64,000 nt of DNA from Rhabdothermincola salaria (GTDB lineage Bacteria; Actinomycetota; Acidimicrobiia; Acidimicrobiales; Acidimicrobilacustridaceae): positions 868,001 through 932,000 of the forward strand of contig NZ_JAJQXW010000001.1 in assembly GCF_021246445.1 (NCBI RefSeq). Reading direction: 5' to 3'. The translations under genes were made by a program, and so were the position numbers. The notes under the pieces are model-generated. The model was not told the DNA's origin and made no database searches. It saw nothing but the letters and a program-made list of their open reading frames with translations. Each line of letters begins with the position of its first letter. The first letter of the stretch is position 1. Below are positions 33,808 to 43,093 of the stretch, in pieces.

Positions 33808-36152
33808 ACCGGGGCCGGCGTCACCCGGCCGTAGAGCGTGGTGCGCTGCTCGAGGGTGCGACCCAGGGGCTCGACCCACTGGCGGAAGTCGAGCTCGTCC
33901 ATGCCCTGGCCGTGGTCGGCACCGGCGGCCCGGCTGATGTTCTCGTCCATGAGCGTGCCGCCGACGTCGTTGGCGCCGGCCCGCAGCGTCTGGGCCACGC
34001 CCGCGTGGCCCAGCTTCACCCACGAGGTCTGGATGTTGTCGACGAAGCCGTGGTAGGCGATGCGGGCCACGGCGTGCATGAGCAGGGTCTCCCGGAACGT
34101 GGGTCCGCGGCGGGCCCGGTGCTGCAAGTACAGAGGGGTGGCCATGTGCACGAACGGGAGCGGCACGAACTCGGTGAAGCCACCGGTCTCGGCCTGCAGA
34201 TCACGGGTGCGCACGATGTGGCGGGCCCAGTGTCGCGGTCGCTCGACGGCCCCGAACATGATCGTGATGTTGGAGCGCAGGCCGACCGAGTGGGCGGTGC
34301 GGTGGGCTTCGAGCCACTCGTCGGTGGTGACCTTGTCGGGGCAGAGCACGGCCCGCACCTCGTCGTCGAGGATCTCGGCCGCAGTACCCGGCAGCGTGCG
34401 CAGGCCGGCCGCCTGCAGGCGGCGCAGGTAGTCGGCCAGGGGCTCCCCGAGGCGCTTGGCTCCCTCGGTGACCTCGAGGGCGGTGAACCCGTGGATGTGC
34501 AGCTCGGGGGCGGCGTCGTGCACGGCCCGGGCCACGTCGACGTAGTAGTCGCCGTCGAAGTCGGGGTGGATGCCCCCTTGCAGGCACACCTCGGTGGCGC
34601 CGAGGTCGGCTGCCGCCCGGGCCCGGCCGGCGATGTCGTCGAGCGTGAGCAGGTACGGCGTGCCCCGCAGGTTCAGCGACAACGGGCCCTTGCTGAAGCC
34701 GCAGAACTTGCACTTGAACGTGCACACGTTGGTGTAGTTGATGTTGCGGTTGTGGACGTAGGTCACCGCGTCGCCGTTCACCTGGCGCCGCAGCTCGTCG
34801 GCCACCTCCGCCACGGCTGCCACCTCGGGGCCCCGCGCCGAGAACAGCGTGACGATCTCTTCGATGCCGACCTGGTGGCCCATGGCCACCCCGGCCAGGA
34901 CGTCGGCCACCGCACCGGCACCACCCGGCGGGGCGGGGACCAGCTCCGGCGGTCGGTTCGAGGTGCCGGCGTACCAGGCGGTGGAGCGAGGGCCGATGTG
35001 GAGCACCTCGACCCCGTCGTCGACCTGCTCGGGGCTGGCCGGGCTCAGTTGCTGCACCAGCACTGCGCCGGGATCGTCGCGGCCGAGGCCCTCGGCATCG
35101 GAGCGGTCCATGACCGCGAAGGCGAGATCGGGATCGAACCAGCGCTCAGGCTCGGTGACGTACTCCGGGTGGGCCGTGAGCCGGGGGGCCACGGTGAAGT
35201 CCCGGGCCTCGGTGACCTCTCGGAGCCGGTCGAGCGCCGGCCACGGCCGCTCGGGGTTGACGTGGTCGGCGGTGACCGGAGAGACGCCACCCCAGTCGTC
35301 GATCCCGGCATCGAGCAGGACGCCGAAGTCGTCGGAGAGGTTGGGCGGGACCTGGAGGTGCACCTCCGGGGGCAGGATGAGGCGCGCCAAGGCGATGGCC
35401 TCGAGGTAGACGTCGGGTGGACAGGGCGGCGCCGCGTGCATCGCCGTGCCCGGCTTCGGGAGGAAGTTCTGCACGATCACCTCCTGCACGTGGCCGTGCC
35501 GGCGGTGCGAGGCGGCGATGGCCTCCAGAGCGGCGACGCGATCGGCCCGGTCCTCGCCGATGCCGACGAGGATCCCGGTCGTGAAGGGGATGTGCAGCTC
35601 GCCCGCCCACTCGAGGGTGTCCAGGCGCCGTTGGGGCTCCTTGTCGGGCGCACCCCGATGGCACTCGAGGTCGTCCCGCAAGGTCTCGATCATCATGCCC
35701 TGGGAGGGAGAGACCGGCCGCAGCCGGGCCAGCTCGTCGCGGGAGAGGGCACCGGCGTTGGCGTGGGGGAGCAGTCCGGTCTCGTCGAGCACGAGGCGGG
35801 CCATGGCCGCCAGGTAGTCGACGGTGGAGGCGTGGCCGTGGGCCTCGAGCCATGACGCCGCGCTCGGGTAGCGCAGCTCGGGGCGCTCGCCCAGGGTGAA
35901 CAGCGCCTCGTGGCAGCCCTGGCGTGCGCCGGCGCGGGCGATGGCCAGCACCTCATCGGGTGAGAGGTAGGGGGCCTCGAGGCGGGCCGGGGGTTGGGCG
36001 AAGGTGCAGTAGCCGCACTTGTCCCGACACAGCATGGTGAGCGGGATGAAGACCTTCGGGGAATAGGTGACCCGGTTGCCGTGGGCGAGGTCACGGACCT
36101 TCCTCGCCTCGGCCATCAGATCGTGCAGCGGCTGGTCCCAGGGCTCGGGCAT
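33804..36152 (-). CDS. fbiC: Bifunctional FO synthase (CofG-CofH fusion)
   Basis: A 782-residue enzyme making the deazaflavin FO, precursor of coenzyme F420, from tyrosine and 5-amino-6-ribitylamino-uracil. It contains two radical-SAM modules: CofG-like with Cys42, Cys46 and Cys49 (CRDKCGYC), and CofH-like with Cys477, Cys481 and Cys484 (CTFKCKFC), separated by a 60-residue linker. Both C-x3-C-x2-C sets are intact, and length matches mycobacterial FbiC less its N-terminal extension. A TAGGGT box stands 6 nt before the ATG. It lies directly downstream of the pentose-phosphate genes. Confidence 0.95.
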   Translation of the reverse strand: MPEPWDQPLHDLMAEARKVRDLAHGNRVTYSPKVFIPLTMLCRDKCGYCTFAQPPARLEAPYLSPDEVLAIARAGARQGCHEALFTLGERPELRYPSAASWLEAHGHASTVDYLAAMARLVLDETGLLPHANAGALSRDELARLRPVSPSQGMMIETLRDDLECHRGAPDKEPQRRLDTLEWAGELHIPFTTGILVGIGEDRADRVAALEAIAASHRRHGHVQEVIVQNFLPKPGTAMHAAPPCPPDVYLEAIALARLILPPEVHLQVPPNLSDDFGVLLDAGIDDWGGVSPVTADHVNPERPWPALDRLREVTEARDFTVAPRLTAHPEYVTEPERWFDPDLAFAVMDRSDAEGLGRDDPGAVLVQQLSPASPEQVDDGVEVLHIGPRSTAWYAGTSNRPPELVPAPPGGAGAVADVLAGVAMGHQVGIEEIVTLFSARGPEVAAVAEVADELRRQVNGDAVTYVHNRNINYTNVCTFKCKFCGFSKGPLSLNLRGTPYLLTLDDIAGRARAAADLGATEVCLQGGIHPDFDGDYYVDVARAVHDAAPELHIHGFTALEVTEGAKRLGEPLADYLRRLQAAGLRTLPGTAAEILDDEVRAVLCPDKVTTDEWLEAHRTAHSVGLRSNITIMFGAVERPRHWARHIVRTRDLQAETGGFTEFVPLPFVHMATPLYLQHRARRGPTFRETLLMHAVARIAYHGFVDNIQTSWVKLGHAGVAQTLRAGANDVGGTLMDENISRAAGADHGQGMDELDFRQWVEPLGRTLEQRTTLYGRVTPAPV

Positions 36153-36158
36153 GCCCGA

Positions 36159-36164
36159 ACCCTA
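36159..36164 (-). promoter_or_regulatory. Leaderless -10 box TAGGGT for fbiC
   Basis: TAGGGT on the minus strand (36164-36159) precedes the fbiC ATG by 6 nt, so fbiC can be transcribed apart from tkt-tal-pgl. Confidence 0.55.
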
Positions 36165-36241
36165 CTGCCGGGCCCGGGTTCTCCGACCCCTCCGGCACGA
36201 CCGCTCGAGGAGGGCGCTGGCCGCGCCCCGTGCGGGGTCGA

Positions 36242-36913
36242 TCAGAGCCGCGAGGCAGCGGCGGGGTCCACCAACCACACGACGTGGCCGCCCTGCACCC
36301 GGCTGGCGGGTGCCGTCGGGTCGCCGGCCGCCACCCGGGCCATGGCGTCGGCCTTGGCCTCGCCCTCCACCGTGACCACCACGAGATGGGCCCGGGCGAT
36401 CCCCTCGAAGGTGAGGGTCATGCGCGGATGGGGGTTGTGGCCGAGCGGGTCGTCGTTGATGACGACGAGGCGACCGCTGGTCGCTTCGAGCGCCGCCGAC
36501 TCGGGGAACAGCGATGCGGTGTGGCCGTCGGGGCCGAGGCCCAGGTGGACGACGTCGAAGCGACCGAGCTCCCCGACCCGGAGCTGGTAGGGCTCGGCCC
36601 CCTCGTCGCAGCGCATGGGCCACGTCGCGTTGGCGGCGCCGACCCGGTCGAGCAACGCCTCGCGGCCCAGTCGGTAGTTGGAGTCCGGATCCTCGAGCGA
36701 GACGCAGCGTTCGTCTCCCCAGTAGACGTCGACCTGCCACCAGTCGATGGCGTCCTCGCCGTCGACGGCCAGGCGCTCGTAGCAGCGACGGGCCGTCCCC
36801 CCTCCGGACAAGGCGATGCTGAAGGCGTCGCCCTCGCGCTCGCGGAAGGCGTCGACGACCCGTGCCGCGAACGCGCCCGGGACGTCGTCGACGACGACGA
36901 GGTCCCCGTTCAC
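36242..36913 (-). CDS. pgl: 6-Phosphogluconolactonase
   Basis: A 223-residue DevB/SOL-family lactonase hydrolysing 6-phosphogluconolactone to 6-phosphogluconate. Conserved blocks are SIALSGGGTARRCYE, VDVYWGDERCVSLEDPDSNY and HLGLGPDGHTASLFP (metal- and phosphate-binding). The GTG start overlaps the transaldolase stop (GTGA). Its presence implies a glucose-6-phosphate dehydrogenase step, yet zwf is not beside it. Confidence 0.92.
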   Translation of the reverse strand: MNGDLVVVDDVPGAFAARVVDAFREREGDAFSIALSGGGTARRCYERLAVDGEDAIDWWQVDVYWGDERCVSLEDPDSNYRLGREALLDRVGAANATWPMRCDEGAEPYQLRVGELGRFDVVHLGLGPDGHTASLFPESAALEATSGRLVVINDDPLGHNPHPRMTLTFEGIARAHLVVVTVEGEAKADAMARVAAGDPTAPASRVQGGHVVWLVDPAAASRL

Positions 36914-38001
36914 CTGAACGTGGCCGCCTTCTGCTCGAGCGCTCCGAGCAGATCGTCGAAGGAGGCCGAGAACGACGCCACCCCCTGGTCTTCGAGGACC
37001 CGGGTGATGTCCGCCAGCTCGACCCCGACCCCGGCCAGCGCCTCGAGCACGTCCTCGGCCGCGGCGGGGTCGGCGTCGACAGTACGGGCCAGGGTGCCGT
37101 GGTCGTCGAAGTCGGCCAGGGTGCCCTCGGGCATGGTGTTGACGGTATCGGGACCGATGAGGGTGTCGACGTAGAGCGTGTCGGGGTACGCCGGGTTCTT
37201 GGTCGACGTCGACGCCCACAGGGGGCGCTGGACCCGAGCGCCCCGTGCCGCCAGAGCCTCCCAGCGCGGGCCGGAGAAGGTCTCCAGGTACGCCTGGTAG
37301 GCGCGCTGGGCGTTGGCGACCGCCACCTTGCCCTTGAGCGCCGCCGCTTCGGGGGTCCCGACGGCATCGAGGCGCTTGTCGGCCTCGCCGTCGACCCGGC
37401 TCACGAAGAACGAGGCGACGGACGAGACGGCGGACAGGTCGCCGTCGTTGGCCTCGAGCCCGGAGAGGTAGGCCTCCATCACCTCGCGGTAGCGCTCGAC
37501 GGAGAACAGCAGCGTGACGTTGACGCTGCGCCCCTCGGTGATCATCTGACGGATGGCGGGGAGGCCTTCGGCCGTGCCCGGGATCTTGACGTACAGGTTG
37601 GGCCGGGCGATGCGCTCGTTGAGCCCTCGCGCCGCCTCCAACGTGCCGTCGGTGTCGCGCGCCAGCAGGGGGGAGACCTCCACGGACACGAAGCCGTCCT
37701 CACCACCGCTGGCGTCGTGGACGGGACGCAGCAGGCCCAGGGCCGCCTCGATGTCGTCGACGACCATCTCCCAGTAGGCGTCGATCACGCTGGTGCCGGA
37801 TCCGACGAGGTCGGCGAACTGGTCGTCGTAGGCCTCACCGCCGGCGATGGCCTTCTGGAAGATCGTGGGGTTGGACGTCATGCCCCTGACCCCGCGGTCG
37901 ATCCAGTCCTGCATCTGGCCGTCCACCAGCCAGTCGCGGCGCATGTTGTCGAGCCAGGGGCTCTGCCCGTGCACGACATGGAGATCGATGAGACGGCTCA
38001 T
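36910..38001 (-). CDS. tal: Transaldolase
   Basis: A 363-residue cytoplasmic transaldolase exchanging three-carbon units between sugar phosphates in the non-oxidative pentose phosphate pathway. The Schiff-base lysine is Lys139 in PNLYVKIPGT. MTSNPTIFQKAI and the NVTLLFSVERY strand are family hallmarks; the C-terminal WASTSTKNPAYPDTLYV is typical of the long actinobacterial type. It follows tkt by 72 bp on the same strand. Confidence 0.95.
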   Translation of the reverse strand: MSRLIDLHVVHGQSPWLDNMRRDWLVDGQMQDWIDRGVRGMTSNPTIFQKAIAGGEAYDDQFADLVGSGTSVIDAYWEMVVDDIEAALGLLRPVHDASGGEDGFVSVEVSPLLARDTDGTLEAARGLNERIARPNLYVKIPGTAEGLPAIRQMITEGRSVNVTLLFSVERYREVMEAYLSGLEANDGDLSAVSSVASFFVSRVDGEADKRLDAVGTPEAAALKGKVAVANAQRAYQAYLETFSGPRWEALAARGARVQRPLWASTSTKNPAYPDTLYVDTLIGPDTVNTMPEGTLADFDDHGTLARTVDADPAAAEDVLEALAGVGVELADITRVLEDQGVASFSASFDDLLGALEQKAATFR

Positions 38002-38073
38002 GGGTGGATCGCTCCGAGGTTCGATGGGGTCGGGGGAGAGAGAGGACAGGTGGGCCGGGGGCAGCCCGGGAGC

Positions 38074-40038
38074 TCAGCCGGCCGCCAGCAGCATCCGGGC
38101 GTGAGAGACGACGTTGTCGACGGTGAGGCCCAGCTCTTCCATCACCACCGGCCCGGGGGCGCTGGCGCCGAAGTGATCGATGCCGATGGAGGCGTCGGCC
38201 CAGGCGGCCCACCCGAACGTCGAGCCGGCCTCGACCGACAGGCGCGGGGTGCCCACGCCCATGACGGAGACCTGGTAGTCGTCGTCCTGGGCGGCGAAGA
38301 GATCCCAGCTCGGCATGGACACCACGCGAGCGGCCACGCCGTCCGCGGCCAGCCGGGCGGCGGCGTCGACGCAGAGCTGGACCTCGGAGCCGGTGCCGAT
38401 GAGGACCAGGTCGGGATCCCCGTCGGTGGCCGTCAGGACATAGGCACCCCGAGCGACGCCCTCGTTGCCGGCGGTGCCCTCGAGCACCGGGAGGTTCTGG
38501 CGGCTCAGGACCAGCGCCGTCGGCCCCTCGAGCTCGATGGCCAGCCGCCAGGCGGTGGCGGTCTCGTTGGCGTCGGCCGGACGGATGAGGCGCAGGCCGG
38601 GCATGGCCCGCAGCGAAGCCAGGTGCTCGATGGGCTGGTGGGTAGGGCCGTCCTCGCCCACGCCGACGGAGTCGTGGGTCCAGGAGTAGACCACCTTCAT
38701 CTGGCTGAGCGCCGCCAGCCGGACCGCGGGGCGCATGTAGTCGGAGAAGACGAAGAAGGTGCCGCCGAAGGGAACGATGCCGCCGTGGGCAGCCATCCCG
38801 TTCATCACGCCGCCCATGGCGTGCTCACGGACGCCGTAGTGGAGCTGGCGGGCGCCTCGGTCGCTCGTCGAGAAGGCGTCGGCACCGTCGATCTGGGTGC
38901 CGGTGTTGCCCGTGAGGTCGGCACCCCCTCCGATGAGGCCCGGCACCACCGGGACGAGCGCGTTCACGACCTTCTTGGCCGCGTTGCGGGTGGCCACCTT
39001 CTCGCCCGGCTCCCACGTGGGGAGCGCGTCTCGCCAGCCGGGCACGCCGGTGGCCCCGAGGGCGGCGTCGAGGGCCTCACGGTCCTCGGTCCACCCCTCG
39101 TGGAGGGCCTCCCATGCCTCGCGGGCCTCCCGGCCGCGCCGCCCGGCGGCCCGCATGTGCTCGAGGACGTCGTCGGGCACCCAGAACGCCTCGTCGGGGA
39201 TGCCCATGACCGCCTTGGTGGCGGAGATCTCCTCGGCCCCGAACGGGTTGCCGTGGGCGTGCGCCGTGTCGGTGTACTTGGGCGAGGGGTAGCCGATGTG
39301 GCTGCGCAGCACGATGAGCGACGGACGGTCGTCGACGTCCTTCGCCCGGCGCAGGGCCGCCTCGAGGGCGTCGACGTCCTCGGCGATCTCCCCGACCCGG
39401 TCGACGTGCCAGCCGTAGGCCTCGAAGCGCAGGGCGGCATCGTCGCTGAGGGCCAGCTCCGTGGGCCCGTCGATGGAGATGTGGTTGTCGTCGTAGACCA
39501 ACACCAGCTTGCCGAGCCCGAGATGGCCCGCCAGCGAGGCGGCCTCGTGGCTGATGCCCTCCTCGAGGTCGCCGTCGCCGCAGATGGCGAAGGTGTGGTG
39601 ATCGAACAGCTGCGGTCCGAAGCGGGCCCGCAGCCAGTGCTCGGCCAGTGCCATCCCGACCGCGTTGGCGACGCCCTGGCCGAGAGGACCGGTGGTGACC
39701 TCGATGCCGGCGGTGTGGTGCACCTCGGGGTGGCCCGGGGTGGCCGACTGCCACTGACGGAAGTCCTCGAGGTCTTCCAGCGTGAGGCCGTAGCCGGTGA
39801 GGTGCAGCATCGAGTACTGCAGGATCGACGCGTGGCCGTTGGACAGCACGAAGCGGTCGCGGTTGGGCCACTGCGGGGCCGACGCGTCGTAGCGCAGCAC
39901 CCGCGTCCAGAGGGTGTACGCCAACGGGGCCAACGCCATGGCCGTGCCCGGATGGCCGGAGTTGGCCTTCTGGGGCGCATCCATGGCCAGGCCACGGATG
40001 ACGTCGATGGTTCGGGCTTCGAGTGCGCGGTCGCTCAC
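38074..40038 (-). CDS. tkt: Transketolase
   Basis: A 654-residue thiamine-diphosphate enzyme moving two-carbon units between sugar phosphates. The N-terminal domain contains KANSGHPGTAMALAPL and the ThDP site GDGDLEEGISHEAAS ending in a metal-binding N-x-I (YDDNHISIDG). The pyrimidine domain has HDSVGVGEDGPTHQPIEHLA with the catalytic Glu/His set, and RPADANETATAW follows. It uses GTG at 40038 with GAGGAGG about 6 nt upstream. First gene of the tkt-tal-pgl run. Confidence 0.96.
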   Translation of the reverse strand: MSDRALEARTIDVIRGLAMDAPQKANSGHPGTAMALAPLAYTLWTRVLRYDASAPQWPNRDRFVLSNGHASILQYSMLHLTGYGLTLEDLEDFRQWQSATPGHPEVHHTAGIEVTTGPLGQGVANAVGMALAEHWLRARFGPQLFDHHTFAICGDGDLEEGISHEAASLAGHLGLGKLVLVYDDNHISIDGPTELALSDDAALRFEAYGWHVDRVGEIAEDVDALEAALRRAKDVDDRPSLIVLRSHIGYPSPKYTDTAHAHGNPFGAEEISATKAVMGIPDEAFWVPDDVLEHMRAAGRRGREAREAWEALHEGWTEDREALDAALGATGVPGWRDALPTWEPGEKVATRNAAKKVVNALVPVVPGLIGGGADLTGNTGTQIDGADAFSTSDRGARQLHYGVREHAMGGVMNGMAAHGGIVPFGGTFFVFSDYMRPAVRLAALSQMKVVYSWTHDSVGVGEDGPTHQPIEHLASLRAMPGLRLIRPADANETATAWRLAIELEGPTALVLSRQNLPVLEGTAGNEGVARGAYVLTATDGDPDLVLIGTGSEVQLCVDAAARLAADGVAARVVSMPSWDLFAAQDDDYQVSVMGVGTPRLSVEAGSTFGWAAWADASIGIDHFGASAPGPVVMEELGLTVDNVVSHARMLLAAG

Positions 40039-40063
40039 ATGTCCTCCTCGGCGGGCCCCGCGG

Positions 40064-40069
40064 ACTCTA
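40064..40069 (-). promoter_or_regulatory. -10 box TAGAGT for tkt
   Basis: TAGAGT on the minus strand (40069-40064) would start transcription about 20 nt before the tkt GTG, leaving room for the GAGGAGG ribosome site. Confidence 0.45.
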
Positions 40070-40143
40070 GTGGGCGGCTCCGGGGGCCCGAGATGGCGAT
40101 CACGTGACCGGACCCTGACCAGGCTCCGGTCGGTGTGGACCTC

Positions 40144-41277
40144 TCAGGGGAAGAGCACGATGCTGGCGGTGAAGCCGTGGAGGAAGTTGCGGCCGCCGAC
40201 CGGCCCGATCTCGCCGGCGCAGAACATGCCGCCGACGGCCACGGTGCCCAGCGTCTCGGCCACCACCCCGGCGTCGTGGTGGGGGGTGCCGAACAGGCGG
40301 GAGCCGCGCCCGTTGCAGGTGAACACCAAGGCGCCCGAGGCGCGGCGGCCGTCGAGCGCCAGCCGCAGGTCGGTGTCGGCGGACTCGGCGTCGCGCACCT
40401 GGAACTGGATCGTGTCGCCGATGTTGACCTCGTCGCCGATGGCCACCGCCCCGTTGTCCCGGTCGGCGCCGAGCACGTTGCGGACGAGGAAGTCACCCCG
40501 TTCGAAGTCGATCTTGTGCTCGTCGATGACCCGCCCCACGTGCAGTCCCTGGGCCGCCTTGGCCCGTTCGTCGTCGCTCAGCGACACGATGAGCTCCTGC
40601 ACCCGCTCCAGCGCCGGGCGGCCGGCGATCTCGTGGACCATGTTTCCCTCGGCGCGGGTGACGGTGAGCGGGGAGCCCACCGGGGCGCAGCCCTGGCTCA
40701 CCACCGAGTCGGCGACCTGGTGCGCTCCGAGCACGACACCGACCGCACCCTGGTCGAACATCTGGTCGTCGACGACGAGGCGGTTGCCGCCCGGACCGAA
40801 GCCGGCGGAGGCCAGTCCGCCCACCACCCGGAGCTGGGGCTGGTGCTCCTGCAGCGTGGCGAGGAGCGGCTCGACCGGGAACGACGGGTCGGCGAGCAGG
40901 AGCAACGTGTCGGCCTCCTGGAGGGCCTCCGGCTCGAGCCCGACGACGGCCATCCCCTCGCCGGTGGGCACCGCCGAGAGGCTGACGGGCCGGACCGCCC
41001 CGGTGTGGCCGGCCCAGAGGGACACGGCCGGGACCTCTTCGGCTTCGTCGCGGCCGCCGAGCACCGAGACCGCGGTGGCGGCCAGCAGCACCCCCGGCGA
41101 GAGCATGGTGCGCACCGAGGCGGCGATGTCCTCGAGCGCGCCGAGGTGCGCTCGGGTCACGAACAGCACCGCCAGATCGGGGGGCTGGCCTCCCAGACGC
41201 TCGAGCACCTCGCCCACCACCTCGCCGGTGGCGTGGGTGGGCAGCGGGTGCTCCGAGAGCGCAGCGGCGAAGGGCAC
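40144..41277 (-). CDS. FIST domain (FIST_N/FIST_C) protein
   Basis: A 377-residue protein with FIST_N (about residues 1-210) and FIST_C (about residues 225-360), a pair predicted to bind small ligands such as amino acids. Landmarks are DLAVLFVTRAHLG, LRVVGGLASAGFG in the first domain, and ALVFTCNGRGSRLFG, VGGMFCAGEIGPVGGRNFLHGFTASIVLF in the second. There is no signaling output domain or adjacent kinase, so it may be a stand-alone ligand-binding protein. It follows a small DUF-like gene by 10 bp. Confidence 0.86.
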   Translation of the reverse strand: MPFAAALSEHPLPTHATGEVVGEVLERLGGQPPDLAVLFVTRAHLGALEDIAASVRTMLSPGVLLAATAVSVLGGRDEAEEVPAVSLWAGHTGAVRPVSLSAVPTGEGMAVVGLEPEALQEADTLLLLADPSFPVEPLLATLQEHQPQLRVVGGLASAGFGPGGNRLVVDDQMFDQGAVGVVLGAHQVADSVVSQGCAPVGSPLTVTRAEGNMVHEIAGRPALERVQELIVSLSDDERAKAAQGLHVGRVIDEHKIDFERGDFLVRNVLGADRDNGAVAIGDEVNIGDTIQFQVRDAESADTDLRLALDGRRASGALVFTCNGRGSRLFGTPHHDAGVVAETLGTVAVGGMFCAGEIGPVGGRNFLHGFTASIVLFP

Positions 41278-41287
41278 GGGCGGGGTC

Positions 41288-41677
41288 CTAGGCCGGGACG
41301 GGCGGCAGGAGGGTGTAGGGCACGACGGTGACCGGCCCCATGTCGACGCGGCAGTGAGCCTCGACCGTGTCGTAGTCGTCGAAGGCCAGCTCGGCGCGCA
41401 CCAGCCGGTAGTTGAACTTCCCCGGTTCCACCTGGAGGGGCTGCACGTTGCGAGCCACCTGCTCGCCGTCGCGCAGGTAGGTCACCTCCAGGGCCGCTGA
41501 GGCCCTGCCGTCGGGTGGGTTGTGGACGATGACGACCAGGTGCGGCTCGACGGTGACGGGCACCGGGGCCGGCGCGGTCGCGGAGAACTGCACGCCGGAG
41601 AGGTCGATGCGGGTCGACGGCCCGGCGACCTGACGCAGGTCGATGGCCTCGATGAACAAGGCGGCGAGGATGTTCAT
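41288..41677 (-). CDS. Small conserved hypothetical protein (129 aa), DUF6941-like
   Basis: A 129-residue, mostly beta-strand protein beginning NILAALFIEAIDLRQVAGPSTRIDLSG. The pattern (short hydrophobic start, then beta strands ending YRLVRAELAFDDYDTVEAHCRVD) recalls actinobacterial DUF6941 proteins; I am not certain of the family. A TAGGGT box 7 nt before the ATG at 41677 fixes the start. Upstream partner of the FIST gene. Confidence 0.6.
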   Translation of the reverse strand: MNILAALFIEAIDLRQVAGPSTRIDLSGVQFSATAPAPVPVTVEPHLVVIVHNPPDGRASAALEVTYLRDGEQVARNVQPLQVEPGKFNYRLVRAELAFDDYDTVEAHCRVDMGPVTVVPYTLLPPVPA

Positions 41678-41684
41678 GGACTTC

Positions 41685-41690
41685 ACCCTA
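41685..41690 (-). promoter_or_regulatory. Leaderless -10 box TAGGGT
   Basis: TAGGGT (41690-41685, minus strand) precedes the ATG at 41677 by 7 nt and probably drives the 129-aa and FIST genes together. Confidence 0.6.
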
Positions 41691-41751
41691 GGCAGCCCAC
41701 CCCATGGCGCCACACCGGTGCCGGTCCCGCTGTCGCCGACCGGGCGACCGG

Positions 41752-41757
41752 TAGGGT
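41752..41757 (+). promoter_or_regulatory. Leaderless -10 box TAGGGT
   Basis: TAGGGT precedes the TetR ATG at 41764 by 6 nt. Confidence 0.6.
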
Positions 41758-41763
41758 GCCGGC

Positions 41764-42375
41764 ATGGCCGTGAGCGAGGGGACCACTTCCACGCGCGAAG
41801 CGATCCTCATCGAGGCGCAGCGCTGCTTCGCCGAGCACGGCTACGACGGGACCTCGCTGAACGACATCGCCGAGGCCGTCGGCATCCGTCGGTCGAGCGT
41901 CCTGCACCACTTCCCCTCGAAGGACGCCATCTACCGCGAGGTCTTCGAACAGGCGCTGGGCGAGTGGCTCCTCCGGGTGGGTACGGCGACGGCCAGCCCG
42001 GTCGAGGGTTGGCCCAAGGTCGACTTCGTGCTCACCGCCGGCTTCCGCTTCTTCCAGGAGCACCCGGAGTTCGTCCGCCTGGTCCGACGTGAGGCGCTCG
42101 ACGGGGCCGACCGCCACGGCATCGACCTCGGCGTGGCGCTGCGACCGCTCTTCGAGCAGGCGGTGGCCTACTTCGAGGCGGAGATGGCTGCGGGCCGCTT
42201 CCGCCAGTTCGACGCCGAGCAGCTCCTGCTCACCGGCTACGGCGCCCTGCTCAGCTACTTCTCGGACCTGCCCTTCATCGAGGGGCTCCTCGGCCGGGAC
42301 CCCGCGGGGCCCGAGGCGCTCGACCAGCGCCTCGAACACGTGCGGTCGCTGTTTCGCGCCGCGCTCGAACCCTGA
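41764..42375 (+). CDS. TetR-family transcriptional regulator
   Basis: A 203-residue TetR regulator. The helix-turn-helix is [20 protein letters not shown] (about residues 35-54), preceded by the typical [20 protein letters not shown] helix. The C-terminal ligand domain is about 130 residues. It is 46 bp upstream of the acyl-CoA synthetase genes on the same strand and may control them and itself; this is inferred from position. Confidence 0.88.
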   Translation: MAVSEGTTSTREAILIEAQRCFAEHGYDGTSLNDIAEAVGIRRSSVLHHFPSKDAIYREVFEQALGEWLLRVGTATASPVEGWPKVDFVLTAGFRFFQEHPEFVRLVRREALDGADRHGIDLGVALRPLFEQAVAYFEAEMAAGRFRQFDAEQLLLTGYGALLSYFSDLPFIEGLLGRDPAGPEALDQRLEHVRSLFRAALEP

Positions 42376-42421
42376 CCACCCGCACCGGGCCGTCCCCGTC
42401 GCCCGCCCACCCCGATCGACC

Positions 42422-43093
42422 ATGACCCGAACCCTCTCCGAAGCCGATTCCAAGGCCCTCCTCGCCCCCTACGGAGTCCCCTTCCTCCCCGAGCGCGTGG
42501 TGGCCACACCCGCCGAGGCCGCGTCGGCCTGCGTCGAGCTCGGGGGTCCCGTGGTGGCCAAGCTCTGTGGTGACGCCATCGCCCACAAGACGGAGCGGGG
42601 TCTGGTGCGCCTCGGACTCGCCGACCCGGTGGCCACCGAGGTGGCGGCCGCCGAGCTCTTCGCCGCGGCACAGCCCGAGGACGGCGAGGTCACCGTGCTG
42701 GTGGCGCCCATGGTCCGCGCCACGCGGGAGCTGATCGCCGGCGTGGCCCAGGACCCGCAGTTCGGTCCCACGGTGCTGCTCGGCGTCGGCGGCGTCCTCG
42801 CCGAAGCCATCGCCGACGTGGTGGTCCGGCTCGTGCCCGTCACCGAGATCGATGCGAGCGAGATGATCGGCGACCTCGCCAGCCAGGCTCTCCTCGGGGC
42901 CTTCCGGGGGGAGCCCGAGGTCGACCGGTCCGCGCTGGCCGACGTCCTGCTCGCCCTGTCGGAGGCCAGCCGCCACGTGCCGGGGCTCGTGTCGGTCGAC
43001 CTCAACCCGCTCATGATCGTCGATGGTCGACCGGTGGCGGTCGACGCGCTGGTCGAGATGGCCGAGCCCGCCGGCCCCGGAGGCGCCCGCTGA
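42422..43093 (+). CDS. ADP-forming acyl-CoA synthetase, ATP-grasp (beta) subunit
   Basis: A 223-residue ATP-grasp protein matching the beta subunit of ADP-forming acetyl-/acyl-CoA synthetases, which use an acyl-CoA to make ATP (or the reverse). Signs are LLAPYGVPFLPERVV, GPVVAKLCGDAIAHKTERGLVRLGL (nucleotide-binding Lys), FGPTVLLGVGGVLAEAI and SVDLNPLMI. The stop shares one base with the ATG of the alpha gene (TGATG), so the subunits are coupled. Order beta-alpha as separate genes differs from the fused form in many bacteria. Confidence 0.86.
   Translation: MTRTLSEADSKALLAPYGVPFLPERVVATPAEAASACVELGGPVVAKLCGDAIAHKTERGLVRLGLADPVATEVAAAELFAAAQPEDGEVTVLVAPMVRATRELIAGVAQDPQFGPTVLLGVGGVLAEAIADVVVRLVPVTEIDASEMIGDLASQALLGAFRGEPEVDRSALADVLLALSEASRHVPGLVSVDLNPLMIVDGRPVAVDALVEMAEPAGPGGAR

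Noticed and set aside
36862-40107. A 1,081-codon open frame on the plus strand opposite tal and tkt
   Set aside because: The opposite strand encodes clear transaldolase and transketolase with catalytic motifs. The plus frame is His/Gly/Val/Asp-rich, as expected for the antisense of high-GC codons, and matches no family.
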